Shown piece by piece: positions 1-8,419 of a stretch of 43,474 bases of DNA (the stretch's first letter is position 1; each line of letters begins with the position of its first letter). A model generated the notes under the pieces. The model made no database searches, was not told the DNA's origin, and was given only the letters and a program-made list of their open reading frames with translations. Source of the DNA: Bdellovibrionales bacterium. Its GTDB lineage: Bacteria; Bdellovibrionota; UBA1018; JADZFF01. The translations under genes were made by a program, and so were the position numbers. The stretch spans positions 1 to 43,474 of the forward strand of contig JADZFF010000003.1 in assembly GCA_020850015.1 (NCBI GenBank), written 5' to 3'.

Positions 1-699
1 CGAAAGCTCGTCTTCAATCGGATGGGCTTCAACAACGAGGGGGCCGTTGCCGTCGCGGCCAGGGTCCGTGCCGCGAGGTCCGCCCTTCCCGGGGATTTCA
101 GAGTGGGAGTGAACATCGGGAAGAACAAGGATACGCCGCCGGAGGGGGCCCATGAGGACTACCGCGCGGCCTTGCGGCCCTTCGAGGGGCTCGTGGACTA
201 CGTGGTGGTCAACGTCAGCTCCCCGAACACGCCGGGGCTGCGTTCTCTCCAGGGATCCGGCTCTCTTGGCCCGATCGTCGGGGCGGTCGTCGAGTTGACG
301 CGCGGATGGAGCGTCTCGCCGCCCGTGCTCGTGAAGCTCGCGCCGGAGATGAAAGGTTTGGACCTCGCGGCCGCGCTCGCATCCGCGGAAGCGGAGGGCG
401 CCGCCGGGTTCGTGCTCACCAATACACTCCAGGGCGATTGGCCGGGCCAGCCTGCCGGAGGCTTGAGCGGTTCGGCGCTGGTGAGCACATCGGCGGAATC
501 CCTCCGGGAGGCGCGTCTCCTGACTCGGCTGCCGATCATCTCCGTGGGCGGGATTCTCGATCGGGCTTCGGCGGTCCAGCGCCAGATGGCGGGAGCCGCG
601 TTGATCCAGGTGTACTCGGGTTGGGTGTTTGGCGGACCGAGGTTCCCGGCGCGCATCACGCGCGCGCTTGACACCGCTCAGTCCCGCTCCGTACGCTGA
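1..699 (+). CDS. pyrD: Dihydroorotate dehydrogenase (quinone type), 3' part
   Basis: The reading frame is open from the first base, so the gene begins outside the window and 232 codons are visible. It starts inside the family motif NRMGFNN, before the first in-frame ATG at 22, which is therefore not the real start. Further class 2 PyrD signatures follow: NIGKNKDTP, a VVNVSSPNTPGLR segment, LVKLAPE, the TNT and GGLSG motifs that hold FMN phosphate, and SVGGI near the end. The enzyme oxidises dihydroorotate to orotate in pyrimidine synthesis and passes electrons to membrane quinone. The neighbouring gene starts 5 bases after the stop, so the two may be co-transcribed. The other pyrimidine gene in the window, pyrF, lies 40 kb away. 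Confidence 0.96.
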   Translation, partial: RKLVFNRMGFNNEGAVAVAARVRAARSALPGDFRVGVNIGKNKDTPPEGAHEDYRAALRPFEGLVDYVVVNVSSPNTPGLRSLQGSGSLGPIVGAVVELTRGWSVSPPVLVKLAPEMKGLDLAAALASAEAEGAAGFVLTNTLQGDWPGQPAGGLSGSALVSTSAESLREARLLTRLPIISVGGILDRASAVQRQMAGAALIQVYSGWVFGGPRFPARITRALDTAQSRSVR

Positions 700-704
700 C
701 CTTC

Positions 705-1589
705 ATGCTGGCCAGGCCGCCGATAGCAGCGTTCGTCCTCCTGGGTCTTTTGTTCTGCCGGCCGGCCTGGGCCGCTCAGGATGCCGAGGTGGTCGCCGAG
801 AGGGCCTCCGCTCACATGAAGCCATCCGAGGACGCGGAGGTGCTTCAGAGCTACTCCCGAGGATCGATGATCCGCGTCAGCGATGAGTCGCGCCAGGGCT
901 GGTACAAGATCCACATTCCGGGCCCGGAGGGCGGATCCTACGGTTGGATCAAGGCCGATGACTTGAAGCCGTCACGGCTCATGAAGGATCTCGAGGCCGC
1001 GGGGATTCAGGCCTCCACGGCCGAAAGCGAGGGCGGCACCCAGGGCAACTTCAGCTTGGGGCTCTATGGCGGGATGGCGCTTCTTTTCCGGGCGACGGAG
1101 CTTCAGGAGTACGCCGGCCTCGACGACGAGAGCGCCACGCCGATCGGGATCGGAGCGGAGGTCGGATATCGGCCAAACTCCGAGCTGAGCCTGCTGGCGA
1201 CCTACCGCAGCCACTCGATGTCCGAGCTGCTGAACTCCGGGGAGAAGCTCGAGCTTTCTTATTCCCGTCTGGGCCTCCTGGTGGACAAAGTCTTTCTGAC
1301 GTCGATGGATTTCAAGGTCTGCGCGGCTCTGGGCGGGGGGCTCGGACTGGGCGCGGAGGCCACGGTCGGGGCGGACGATGCCGAAGACTCTCTGTCCGCG
1401 GATGGCTCGCCTTACGCCGAGGCCAGAGTCTCCGCGCGCTGGTATCCGGTCCGCGGGCTGGCCCTGACCCTGAGCGGCGGCTATGCTTTCTTCTTCGGGG
1501 ATTCCGAATTCGAGCAGGAGCTCGGAGGGAAATCCCAGGTCAGCCTTTCCTCGGCACTGGTCGAGGGCGGCCTCCTGCTTGAATTCTGA
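705..1589 (+). CDS. Secreted SH3b-domain protein with barrel-like C-terminus
   Basis: A 294-residue protein with a Sec signal peptide (hydrophobic core about 8-20, AWA cleavage site). Residues about 27-90 resemble a bacterial SH3 (SH3b) domain: an alternating strand pattern, a MKPSEDAEVL segment and a closing YGWIKADDLKP. SH3b domains usually bind peptidoglycan or peptide ligands. Residues about 110-294 are rich in Gly and alternating hydrophobics (SLGLYGGMALLF, GLALTLSGGYAFFFG, VEGGLLLEF) and end in a terminal phenylalanine, as in outer-membrane beta-barrels. The inferred architecture is a periplasmic wall-binding domain followed by a barrel. ATG 705 lies 5 bases after the pyrD stop without a clear Shine-Dalgarno, which suggests translational coupling. 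Exact function unknown. Confidence 0.8.
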   Translation: MLARPPIAAFVLLGLLFCRPAWAAQDAEVVAERASAHMKPSEDAEVLQSYSRGSMIRVSDESRQGWYKIHIPGPEGGSYGWIKADDLKPSRLMKDLEAAGIQASTAESEGGTQGNFSLGLYGGMALLFRATELQEYAGLDDESATPIGIGAEVGYRPNSELSLLATYRSHSMSELLNSGEKLELSYSRLGLLVDKVFLTSMDFKVCAALGGGLGLGAEATVGADDAEDSLSADGSPYAEARVSARWYPVRGLALTLSGGYAFFFGDSEFEQELGGKSQVSLSSALVEGGLLLEF

Positions 1590-1631
1590 CGCCACGGCTG
1601 CGACACTTTCCCGGTCAAGGGGGAATTTGCC

Positions 1632-2468
1632 GTGATCCACAGTCGCAGCCTCGTTCGCGTTCTCACGGTCGGATTCCTGCTCTTCGCCACGGGCGGCAGA
1701 GCGGGCGCGGTTGAAGGCAGGGCGCCGGTGATCTTCGCCCATGGAGTGGGCGTGCCGGCGGCGCTCTACGAGCGGTTCGTCCCGCTTAGGCGGGTGTTCG
1801 CCGAGCTTGGATACCGCGTGCACGTCGCGCGCACACCCGCCGGCGGGACCTTGGAAAAGCGCGCAGCCGTTCTCGCCGCCGAAGTGGATCGTCTGGTGCC
1901 CGAAGGCCCCTATCACCTCATCGGCCACAGCATGGGCGGATTGGACGCCCGCTTGGCCATCCACCGGAGTGGGCTGGCGTCCCGTTGCCTGAGCCTGACC
2001 ACCTTGGCGACGCCCCACCGGGGTAGTCCTTTGGCGGATCTGGCGCTGAAAGCCGTGAACGAAGGCAACCTGGGTGAGTTTCCGGGTTTGGAGGAGGTTC
2101 TTGCTCTCGTGGGAGGAGAACCGGAAGTGTTGCTGAATCTCACTCCGGGCTATCTCTCTGGAGTCTTCAACCCAGAGGTCGCCGACGACCCGCGCGTCCG
2201 CTATTTCAGCATTGGATTCTACGTTCCCTCGCCGGTGATCGCCTATGCCGCTGCGCCGCCGCTTTGGCTCATGAACGACCTGCTGGCGCGCATGGGGCAT
2301 CCCCTCAATGATGGGCCGGTACCCCTCGCCTCCGCGCGGTGGGGCGAAGATCTCGACACTCTGCCGGGAGATCACTACTCGGAAACCGCGCCGGTTCCCT
2401 TCGGGGGGCGCCGTATCGACGCAGCGGTCTTCGCGCGGGTGCTGAGGAATCTCGACGAGCGCTTTTAA
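1632..2468 (+). CDS. Secreted alpha/beta-hydrolase lipase
   Basis: A 278-residue hydrolase starting at GTG 1632, preceded by an AAGGGGGAA Shine-Dalgarno around 1617-1625. A signal peptide covers about residues 1-26. The first strand carries the oxyanion region FAHGVG. The nucleophile elbow is GHSMGG with Ser100. NDGPV supplies a likely acid, Asp227, and GDHYS a likely His248, the order and spacing seen in the Pseudomonas/Burkholderia triacylglycerol lipase group. I infer hydrolysis of lipid or ester substrates outside the cytoplasm. No dedicated foldase (Lif) gene is adjacent. Similar folds include esterases and PHB depolymerase-like enzymes, so substrate is open. The 3' end converges on the poly-lysine mini-gene, and the hairpin at 2497-2525 may stop both transcripts. 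Confidence 0.85.
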   Translation: MIHSRSLVRVLTVGFLLFATGGRAGAVEGRAPVIFAHGVGVPAALYERFVPLRRVFAELGYRVHVARTPAGGTLEKRAAVLAAEVDRLVPEGPYHLIGHSMGGLDARLAIHRSGLASRCLSLTTLATPHRGSPLADLALKAVNEGNLGEFPGLEEVLALVGGEPEVLLNLTPGYLSGVFNPEVADDPRVRYFSIGFYVPSPVIAYAAAPPLWLMNDLLARMGHPLNDGPVPLASARWGEDLDTLPGDHYSETAPVPFGGRRIDAAVFARVLRNLDERF

Positions 2469-2485
2469 GCGCTACACGTACTCCC

Positions 2486-2525
2486 GAAAAACAAAACAGC
2501 CCTGAACGGTGACCGTTCAGGGCTG
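2486..2525 (-). terminator. Rho-independent terminator of the poly-lysine mini-gene
   Basis: A perfect 13-bp inverted repeat (2497-2509 and 2513-2525, three-base loop). Read on the minus strand it is followed by TTTTGTTTTT, a classic U-tract. It lies 34 bases after the stop codon of the small minus-strand gene at 2560. On the plus strand it lacks a U-tract but may still block read-through from the lipase gene. Confidence 0.88.
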
Positions 2526-2559
2526 CTTCAAGTCCTTAATGGACTCAAGAAAGGAAGAA

Positions 2560-2622
2560 TTACTTCTTCTTTTTCTTGGTGGTTTTCTTAGCGGCTTTTT
2601 TCTTCGCTTTTTTCTTAGCCAT
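2560..2622 (-). CDS. 20-residue poly-lysine mini-protein
   Basis: A 20-codon gene encoding MAKKKAKKKAAKKTTKKKKK: 13 Lys, 4 Ala, 2 Thr and the initiator Met. It is too short for usual gene finders, but its expression signals are the best in the window. A GGAGGAG Shine-Dalgarno lies at 2629-2635, six bases before the ATG. A TTGACC/TAACAT promoter lies upstream and a 13-bp hairpin with U-tract downstream. The composition resembles the Ala/Lys-rich tails of histone H1-like and other nucleic-acid-binding bacterial proteins, so I infer binding to DNA, RNA or another polyanion, such as in nucleoid compaction. Lys codons are mixed AAA and AAG, so this is not a simple slipped repeat. It stands alone between a convergent lipase gene and a lipoprotein gene. 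Confidence 0.78.
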   Translation of the reverse strand: MAKKKAKKKAAKKTTKKKKK

Positions 2623-2694
2623 GTTTTTACTCCTCCGTTTGAGAATGCCGACTGACGGCTTGCGCTCAATCAAATTCGGCACGTTACAACTTCG

Positions 2695-2722
2695 ATGTTA
2701 CGCGGCGTTTGAGTTTGGTCAA
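2695..2722 (-). promoter_or_regulatory. Promoter of the poly-lysine mini-gene
   Basis: On the minus strand a -35 TTGACC (2722-2717) and a -10 TAACAT (2700-2695) are separated by 16 bases, close to the sigma-70 consensus. The predicted transcript starts near 2688, giving an untranslated leader of about 65 bases before the ATG at 2622. Confidence 0.6.
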
Positions 2723-2771
2723 CTCCCAAAACAAACAAATTCGCTTTTTTGTTGACCGTGCCGGCGGTCGA

Positions 2772-3464
2772 TCAAGGGCACGAAATCGTCGCGCCGCTCG
2801 TGTTCTCGCAGTGCTGGAACTCGAAACGCGAGAACGAAACCTGGAAACAGAGCGAAGTCGAGTAGCCGCTGGGCACGTTGAAGCCGAACTTGAAGTAGCC
2901 CTCTTGATCGAACACCTTGTTCAGGTTCGCGCCGATGAGAAACGGAGGATTTCCGCCCACCGATCCCACGAGTCCCGGCTTCAATCCCTCATTGTTCGAA
3001 TGCCCGCTTCCGCTCAGAGGAATCGCGTCGCAGTCCCAAGAATAGAGATTGAAGAACCCGCCGAGGTAGGAGTCGGTTTGAAGGGATCCCCAGCCACCCG
3101 AGCCGCCTTGGACGATCAGGCGATCTCCAGGACGAGCGTAAATCTGGCTCGCCTGGTAGCCGATCGGGGCCGCGTTCGACTGCGAGCTCGGGGTGAGTAC
3201 GGGGAACGCGCCGAAGTCGGCGATCGAGAAGTAGCGAGAGATCTTGCAGACGGGGCTCGTGCCTCCGTAGATCACCAGGCCTCCGCGCTGGGCGCAGTAG
3301 GTATTGAAGTCTCCAACCACTCCTCCAGGGCTCAGGGCCGTTCCGAAGAGGTCGACGCCTGAGTCCTCTGAGCTTCCGCAGCTCGCGAGCGACAGGGCGA
3401 GGAACGCGACGACCGGGGCGAGCCGGCGGGGGTTCGTGAAACGGGAATTTTCAGCGGTTCGCAT
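2772..3464 (-). CDS. Putative lipoprotein, unknown function
   Basis: A 230-residue protein with a basic N-terminus, a hydrophobic stretch and a lipobox LASC with the lipidated Cys at residue 29. A Ser/Gly-rich tether follows. The mature part is rich in Gly, Ser and aromatic residues and has six further cysteines (for example YCAQRG, PVCKIS, WDCDAIP, LCFQVSF, QHCEN, ISCP), which suggests disulfide bonds in the envelope. The ARPGDRLIVQGGSGGWGS segment and general strand pattern suggest an all-beta, lectin- or jelly-roll-like fold, but I recognise no family. It lies downstream of tkt on the same strand with a 166-base gap, so it may have its own promoter. Confidence 0.78.
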   Translation of the reverse strand: MRTAENSRFTNPRRLAPVVAFLALSLASCGSSEDSGVDLFGTALSPGGVVGDFNTYCAQRGGLVIYGGTSPVCKISRYFSIADFGAFPVLTPSSQSNAAPIGYQASQIYARPGDRLIVQGGSGGWGSLQTDSYLGGFFNLYSWDCDAIPLSGSGHSNNEGLKPGLVGSVGGNPPFLIGANLNKVFDQEGYFKFGFNVPSGYSTSLCFQVSFSRFEFQHCENTSGATISCP

Positions 3465-3630
3465 ACACTTCTCTCCACTCTCTCGGGTGAAGTCAGTTCA
3501 ACCCCCGTGCCATCTTCGACACATCCAGGGCAGTGGGCGTAACCAGCTGAAAACGGGCTGATTCGACAGAGCGGACGGGCGCGCAGCGAGGTCAACCCGC
3601 GCAATTGCCTGTTTACGGATTAGACAGGAG

Positions 3631-5646
3631 TCAGCGACCCAGCGAGCGAAGCGCGGCCGCGGCGACGTTTTCGGGCGTGAACCCAAACTCCTTCAAGAGA
3701 GTCCCGCCCGGTGCTGAAGCCCCGTAACGGTCGATGCCCACGGCTACACCCTGATCGCCGATCCAGCGCTGCCAGCCGAAGGTGGCGCCAGCCTCAACGG
3801 AAACCCGGGCACGCACCGATTTCGGGAGCACGGCTTCACGGTAAGAGCCGTCTTGGGCGGCGAACAGCTCCCAGGAGGGCATGGACACCACTCGCGCGCG
3901 AACGCCCTGGGCCGCCAGCTGCGTGCGCGCCGCGAGGGCCACATGAAGCTCGGAGCCCGTGCCGATCAGGATCGCGTCGGGCGTTCCGCCCTCGGCTTCC
4001 GCGGCCACGTACGCACCCCGGTGCACGGCCCAGCCGGTTGAGGGTTCGGCGAGGGATGGAAGCGCCTGGCGCGTCAGCACCAGCGCGGTAGGCCCGTTCA
4101 GGCGCTCTGCGGCGATCTTCCAGGCTTCGCGGGTCTCGTTGGCGCAAGCCGGGCGGAGCACGACCAGCCCAGGCATCGCGCGCAGGGAGGCCAGGTGTTC
4201 GATTGGCTGATGCGTAGGGCCGTCTTCGCCCACGGCGAGCGAATCGTGGGTCCAGACGTAGATCGCGGGCAGGTGATTCATGGCGGCCAGGCGGATGGCT
4301 GGGCGCATGTAGTCAGAGAACACGAAGAAGGTGCTCACGAACGGGCGAACGCCGCCGTGGTAGCACATGCCGTTTGCGATGGAGGTCATCGCGTGCTCAC
4401 GCACGCCATAGTGCACGTTCCTGCCCGAACCCTTCTGGCCCTCGAATGAGCCTCCCTCGGCGATCAGCGTATTCGTGGAGCAAGAAAGGTCCGCATCCCC
4501 GCCGATGAGCGAAGGCATGGCCTTCGCCACGGCCTGGATGGCTTTGCCGGAGGCCAGCCGCGTCGCGAGCTTCTCACCAGGTTTCCAGGTCGGAAGAGCG
4601 GCCTCCCACCCGACTTGCAGCGCGCCGGCCTGCGCCTGTTTCCATTCCTTCGCGAGCTCCGGAAACTCCCGCGAGTAACGATCGAAGAGCTGGTTCCAGG
4701 CGTCGCGGGCCTGCCTGCCGCGTCGAGCGCTCTCGTCGAAGCGCGCGCGGGCCTCGGAGGGCACATGAAAGGCTTCCCCTTGGGCCCAGCCCAGAGCCTT
4801 CTTGGTCAGCTCGAGCTCCTCGGCTCCGAGCGGCTTTCCGTGCGACTCAGAGGTGCCCTGGCGGTTCGGAGAACCGAAGCCGATGGTGGTCTTGACGATG
4901 ATGAGAGAAGGCTTGGCCGTTTCGGCGCGGGCGGCCCTGATCGCGGCGTCCAGGCCCGCGAGATCGGTGTCACCCTGCATCACCCAAAGAACCTGCCAAC
5001 CGTAGGATTCGTATCGCCGCGCGACGTCTTCGGTGCTGAAGGTCATCGAGGTCGGGCCGTCCAGCGTGACGTCGTTCGCGTCGTAGAGGTACACGAGCTT
5101 GCCGAGCTTCAGGTGGCCCGCGAGCGATCCAGCCTCCGCCGCCACGCCCTCCATGAGATCGCCGTCCGAGACCAGTGCGTAGGTCATGTGGTTCACGAGC
5201 TCGAAGCCCGCGCGATTGAAGCGGTGGGCAAGAGCCCGCTCCGCCATCGCCATCCCCACGGCGTTCGCGGACCCCTGGCCGAGGGGGCCCGTGGTCGCCT
5301 CAACGCCCGCCGTATGGCCGAACTCGGGGTGCCCGGGAGTTCTGCTCTTCCATTGACGGAAGGCCTGGATCTCGCTCATGGGCAGGTCATAGCCGGTGAG
5401 GTGAAGAAGAGAGTAGAGGAGCATGCTGCCGTGGCCGGCGGATAGCACGAAGCGGTCTCGGTCCGGCCAGGTGGGGTCCGAAGGGCAATGTCTGAGATGG
5501 GATTGCCAAAGCACGTAGGCCATCGGGGCGGCTCCGAGCGGGAGCCCGGGATGGCCGCTGTCGGCCTTCTGGATGGCATCTATGGAAAGGGTGCGGATCG
5601 TGTTGACGCAAAGACGGTCGAGGTCGGTGAATGAGGTGGCGTTCAT
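3631..5646 (-). CDS. tkt: Transketolase
   Basis: A full-length 671-residue transketolase, the usual bacterial size. It moves two-carbon units between sugar phosphates in the non-oxidative pentose phosphate pathway, using thiamine diphosphate and a divalent metal. Visible signatures are [15 protein letters not shown]-like sequence near residues 25-40 (here [14 protein letters not shown]), the [17 protein letters not shown] loop, and the ThDP motif from SDGDLMEGV to DANDV. The pyrimidine-domain motif [17 protein letters not shown] carries the conserved Glu and His residues. The C-terminal domain ends in [13 protein letters not shown]. It lies 52 bases downstream of the repeat lipoprotein on the same strand. 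A hairpin covers its putative ribosome-binding site (5651-5676). Confidence 0.97.
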   Translation of the reverse strand: MNATSFTDLDRLCVNTIRTLSIDAIQKADSGHPGLPLGAAPMAYVLWQSHLRHCPSDPTWPDRDRFVLSAGHGSMLLYSLLHLTGYDLPMSEIQAFRQWKSRTPGHPEFGHTAGVEATTGPLGQGSANAVGMAMAERALAHRFNRAGFELVNHMTYALVSDGDLMEGVAAEAGSLAGHLKLGKLVYLYDANDVTLDGPTSMTFSTEDVARRYESYGWQVLWVMQGDTDLAGLDAAIRAARAETAKPSLIIVKTTIGFGSPNRQGTSESHGKPLGAEELELTKKALGWAQGEAFHVPSEARARFDESARRGRQARDAWNQLFDRYSREFPELAKEWKQAQAGALQVGWEAALPTWKPGEKLATRLASGKAIQAVAKAMPSLIGGDADLSCSTNTLIAEGGSFEGQKGSGRNVHYGVREHAMTSIANGMCYHGGVRPFVSTFFVFSDYMRPAIRLAAMNHLPAIYVWTHDSLAVGEDGPTHQPIEHLASLRAMPGLVVLRPACANETREAWKIAAERLNGPTALVLTRQALPSLAEPSTGWAVHRGAYVAAEAEGGTPDAILIGTGSELHVALAARTQLAAQGVRARVVSMPSWELFAAQDGSYREAVLPKSVRARVSVEAGATFGWQRWIGDQGVAVGIDRYGASAPGGTLLKEFGFTPENVAAAALRSLGR

Positions 5647-5650
5647 GGGC

Positions 5651-5676
5651 GCACCCTACCTTGCGGGGTGGGGTGC
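5651..5676 (-). promoter_or_regulatory. Hairpin over the tkt ribosome-binding site
   Basis: GCACCC plus ACC (5651-5660) can pair with GGT plus GGGTGC (5667-5676), nine pairs with one mismatch. It lies in the 52-base gap before the tkt start. In the minus-strand RNA the purine-rich AAGGTAGGG that would serve as Shine-Dalgarno is largely inside this stem. This could limit initiation or act as a weak intercistronic terminator. There is no U-tract. Confidence 0.35.
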
Positions 5677-5698
5677 GGGCAACGCAGGAGCGAACGCG

Positions 5699-8308
5699 TT
5701 AGAGCGTCGTCGTGGAGGTCGCGACGCTGGGATCCGTGCCGCCCCCGCCTCCGAGCTTGGCCAACCCCTTCCGAATGACCTCTTCGCGGCCCGCCGGCGT
5801 AAAGGCGCGGTCGGCCAACGGCAGGAGGTTATTGGCGGTAAGGTCGGTCACCAGCTCCACGGCGCGGCTCAGGAAGGGGTCGCGGCTCGGACCGCTCAAT
5901 GAATCGGTGACGCGAATCGCGTTTTCCACGCTCAGGTCGGAGGTTTTTTCCAGACCAAGCAGCACCAGGTCCAGCTCGGCGGCGTTTTCAGCCTGAAGCA
6001 GAAGCACGAGCTCGGCGGTGGTGAGGGCGGCCAGGAGCCGCACCCCCTCCATCAGAACGGCGTCGCGGATCGACCCCGAAGGGATCACGCCGGCGAGGTC
6101 GGCCACGCGGCCCCCATTCAGCTGGGCGATCTTCCTCAGGAGCGAGAACCCAAGCTCGCGTTTTCGGGCGAAGGCCGACTGAAGCACGGCCTTGGCCTCG
6201 TCCACGCTGACCTGCTGAAGCCGGGAAAGCGCGCCCTCGAGGATACGGTCACGCACCGCCCCGTCTGAGCTCACGTTGGCGATGTCGGCGAGGACGAAGC
6301 CGTCCAAAGCGGATTCAAGCTTGGGGATGAGCGCCAAGGCCAGCTCGGACGTCGCGGCGTCCGCGGCGGACAGAACCGCCTTGATCCCGGCAAGGCTAAC
6401 CCTCTGAAGGAGGGGCGCGCCCGCGCCGAGGATTTCGTCCCGCTCCTGCCCGTTGGTCCCAACGCGGGCGATGTCCGCGAGCGTGGATCCGGTGAGGTCG
6501 CGGACCTTCGGAAGGATGTTGCGCGCGAGGTCCACTCTCTGGGCGTAGGCGCTCTGAAGCATGGCCACGGCGCCGGCGGCGCTGAGCTGCTGGAGGCTTG
6601 ATGCTCCGCTGAGGAGAATCGAATCCCGGGCCGGGCCGGAGGCCGCCGCGCTCGCGATCTCCGCGAGCATGGCACCGGTCAGGTCGCGGACGCGCGCGAT
6701 GGCGAGCACGGCGATTTGCACCGCCCTGGGTCCCGAGGCGGCCACGATCGCCTTGGCCCCGGTGAGCGTGATCACGGCGATCAGGCGAACCCCGTCTTCC
6801 AACGCCTGGTCCTTCAGCGTGGGGGTGGATAAAGCGCCGGCGATCTCCACCAGCTTCGCTCCGTCGAGCTCGGTCACCTTGCGCAGAACCAAAACGGTGA
6901 CCTCGGAGGCGCGTGCGCCTGCCTGCGCGATGACGGCCCGGGCTCCATCCACGGCGAATGCCGCAACGAGGCCCACGGCCTCGATCAGGTAGGCATCCCG
7001 CGCGCTGGCGTCGACGATCCCGGAAGCCACGGTCGCCAGCGCCTTGCCCGAGATCTCAGGAAGCCTGCGGGTCAGCGCGAGAGCGATTTCAGAAGCTCGC
7101 GCTCCCGAGATTCCGGCCAGCGATCGCGCGCGATCCGCGCTCAGGTCGGAAACGTGGTTCGCGCAGGCAAGCAGCAGGGCGTCACGATGCTCACCCCGAA
7201 AACGCTGGGCGAGCTCTACCAGGCGGGTGGTGCTGTGATCCGAGTGCTTCTCATACCAGCGGGCTGCGATCTCGGCGCCGGCGTCGGGCTGCCCCTTCTC
7301 CAGCGCGAGCGCGAGAAGCCGCTGCAGAATCGGGCCCGTGAGCTCGTTCGGCCAGCGCAGCAGGGGCAGGCGAAGCGCGTCGCCCGCGGAGCCAGCTGGG
7401 TAAAGCGCGGTGGAGAGGAGCTCGAGGGCGTCGGAAAGGGTGGCGTCGGCCGCCTTGGGCAGGCCCAGGTTCACGATGCGGTTCAGGTAAACGCCGAGCT
7501 CATCCGCGAGCCGGATCGCGTTCGCGAGCCGCGAGAGCCGTTGCTGCACCTCCGGCTGCGTGGCGTTCGGCGACTGAAGAAGCTGCGAGTACTCGAGGTA
7601 CATGCGGCTGCGATCCTGGAAGGAGTAGTAGGCGCCGGACAGAACAAGCGAGAGATGACGTAGATCGATCGAAGCCGCCTCGGTCACCAGACGAAGCAGA
7701 TCCTCGTGCCAGGCTTGGGTCGCGGACGAAAATTCGCGAAGGCGGGCGCCCGCGCCCTCGATGTCCGTCGTGGTGAGGAGCGTGCGCGGATCGGGGAAGG
7801 CATCCGTGAGGGGGCGATAGGTGAGCACGGGGCTTTCGCCTCCGGGCTGCGTGCTGAAAACCACCTGGAGCTCGGGTTCCGCGTTCAGGTCCGCCGCGTC
7901 CACGAGCACGCGAAGCAGGACTCCCCGCGGGGCATGCGAGAGAATTCGGTTCAGCGACGCGTCTTCGAGGCGGGCAAGGCGTTTGCCTTGGGCGCTGCGG
8001 ATCTCGAGAACCGAGAGGGTGTAGGTGCGTTTGTTCGCCACGATCACCCGCGCGGGGATGTCGAGGAGCCCAGTGAAGGACTTCGAGGCTCGATGATTTG
8101 CGCCGGAGGCGGACTCATAGAGGAGTTCGAGCTGGCCGCCGAGATCGCCGTAGGCATCTCCGCCGTCGGCGCCAAGCGACTTGCTCAGCACCGATACCGA
8201 GATGAACCCAGCCTCTGGAACCGGCTTCACTTCCTTGTCGCATCCGGTGGTCAACGCTAGGCTCAGCGCGGCTGCGCCGGCAAGGATCGTGCGATTGAAC
8301 GCGCTCAT
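5699..8308 (-). CDS. Large lipoprotein with about eight 62-residue helical repeats
   Basis: An 869-residue protein with a signal peptide and lipobox LTTGC (Cys23). Residues about 30-160 look beta-rich, and about 165-350 helical. From about residue 350 the chain contains roughly eight tandem units of about 62 residues. Each has the pattern G-x-x-L-A-x-I-A, then R-D-x-I-L-x-x-G, then A-x-A-V-L-x-x-A, then L-A-L-x-x-L-x-K-x-x-D-L-T. The units are divergent but in phase, and imply an alpha-solenoid on the envelope surface or in the periplasm. The last unit is followed by a GGGG linker and a Ser/Thr-rich tail. I recognise no named family. It is transcribed away from a LysR regulator that may control it, and tkt follows 52 bases downstream. 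Confidence 0.85.
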   Translation of the reverse strand: MSAFNRTILAGAAALSLALTTGCDKEVKPVPEAGFISVSVLSKSLGADGGDAYGDLGGQLELLYESASGANHRASKSFTGLLDIPARVIVANKRTYTLSVLEIRSAQGKRLARLEDASLNRILSHAPRGVLLRVLVDAADLNAEPELQVVFSTQPGGESPVLTYRPLTDAFPDPRTLLTTTDIEGAGARLREFSSATQAWHEDLLRLVTEAASIDLRHLSLVLSGAYYSFQDRSRMYLEYSQLLQSPNATQPEVQQRLSRLANAIRLADELGVYLNRIVNLGLPKAADATLSDALELLSTALYPAGSAGDALRLPLLRWPNELTGPILQRLLALALEKGQPDAGAEIAARWYEKHSDHSTTRLVELAQRFRGEHRDALLLACANHVSDLSADRARSLAGISGARASEIALALTRRLPEISGKALATVASGIVDASARDAYLIEAVGLVAAFAVDGARAVIAQAGARASEVTVLVLRKVTELDGAKLVEIAGALSTPTLKDQALEDGVRLIAVITLTGAKAIVAASGPRAVQIAVLAIARVRDLTGAMLAEIASAAASGPARDSILLSGASSLQQLSAAGAVAMLQSAYAQRVDLARNILPKVRDLTGSTLADIARVGTNGQERDEILGAGAPLLQRVSLAGIKAVLSAADAATSELALALIPKLESALDGFVLADIANVSSDGAVRDRILEGALSRLQQVSVDEAKAVLQSAFARKRELGFSLLRKIAQLNGGRVADLAGVIPSGSIRDAVLMEGVRLLAALTTAELVLLLQAENAAELDLVLLGLEKTSDLSVENAIRVTDSLSGPSRDPFLSRAVELVTDLTANNLLPLADRAFTPAGREEVIRKGLAKLGGGGGTDPSVATSTTTL

Positions 8309-8345
8309 GGAAGCCCTCTCTCAGCCCGTTAAAAGTCAGGCTGCG

Positions 8346-8395
8346 TCGTATCGAAATATGCCTGTTCTTGTCAACAATGACTAAGTGCGATACGA
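8346..8395. promoter_or_regulatory. Divergent promoter region with a perfect dyad
   Basis: Between the repeat lipoprotein (-) and the LysR gene (+), TCGTATCG (8346-8353) and CGATACGA (8388-8395) form a perfect 8-bp inverted repeat with a 34-base spacer. At the centre lies TTGTCAA. Read to the right it gives a -35-like TTGTCA, and to the left the consensus TTGACA (8374-8369). A GATACG half-site lies 15 or 16 bases from each. The region may hold overlapping back-to-back promoters, an operator for the LysR protein, or both. Confidence 0.5.
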
Positions 8396-8419
8396 ACACG
8401 CTCCGGGGCAAAAAAAGCC

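Noticed and set aside
972-2375. Long open frame on the minus strand, 467 codons
   Set aside because: It runs antisense to two well-supported genes and its translation is Arg/Gln/His-rich with no domain, as expected from GC-rich shadow frames.
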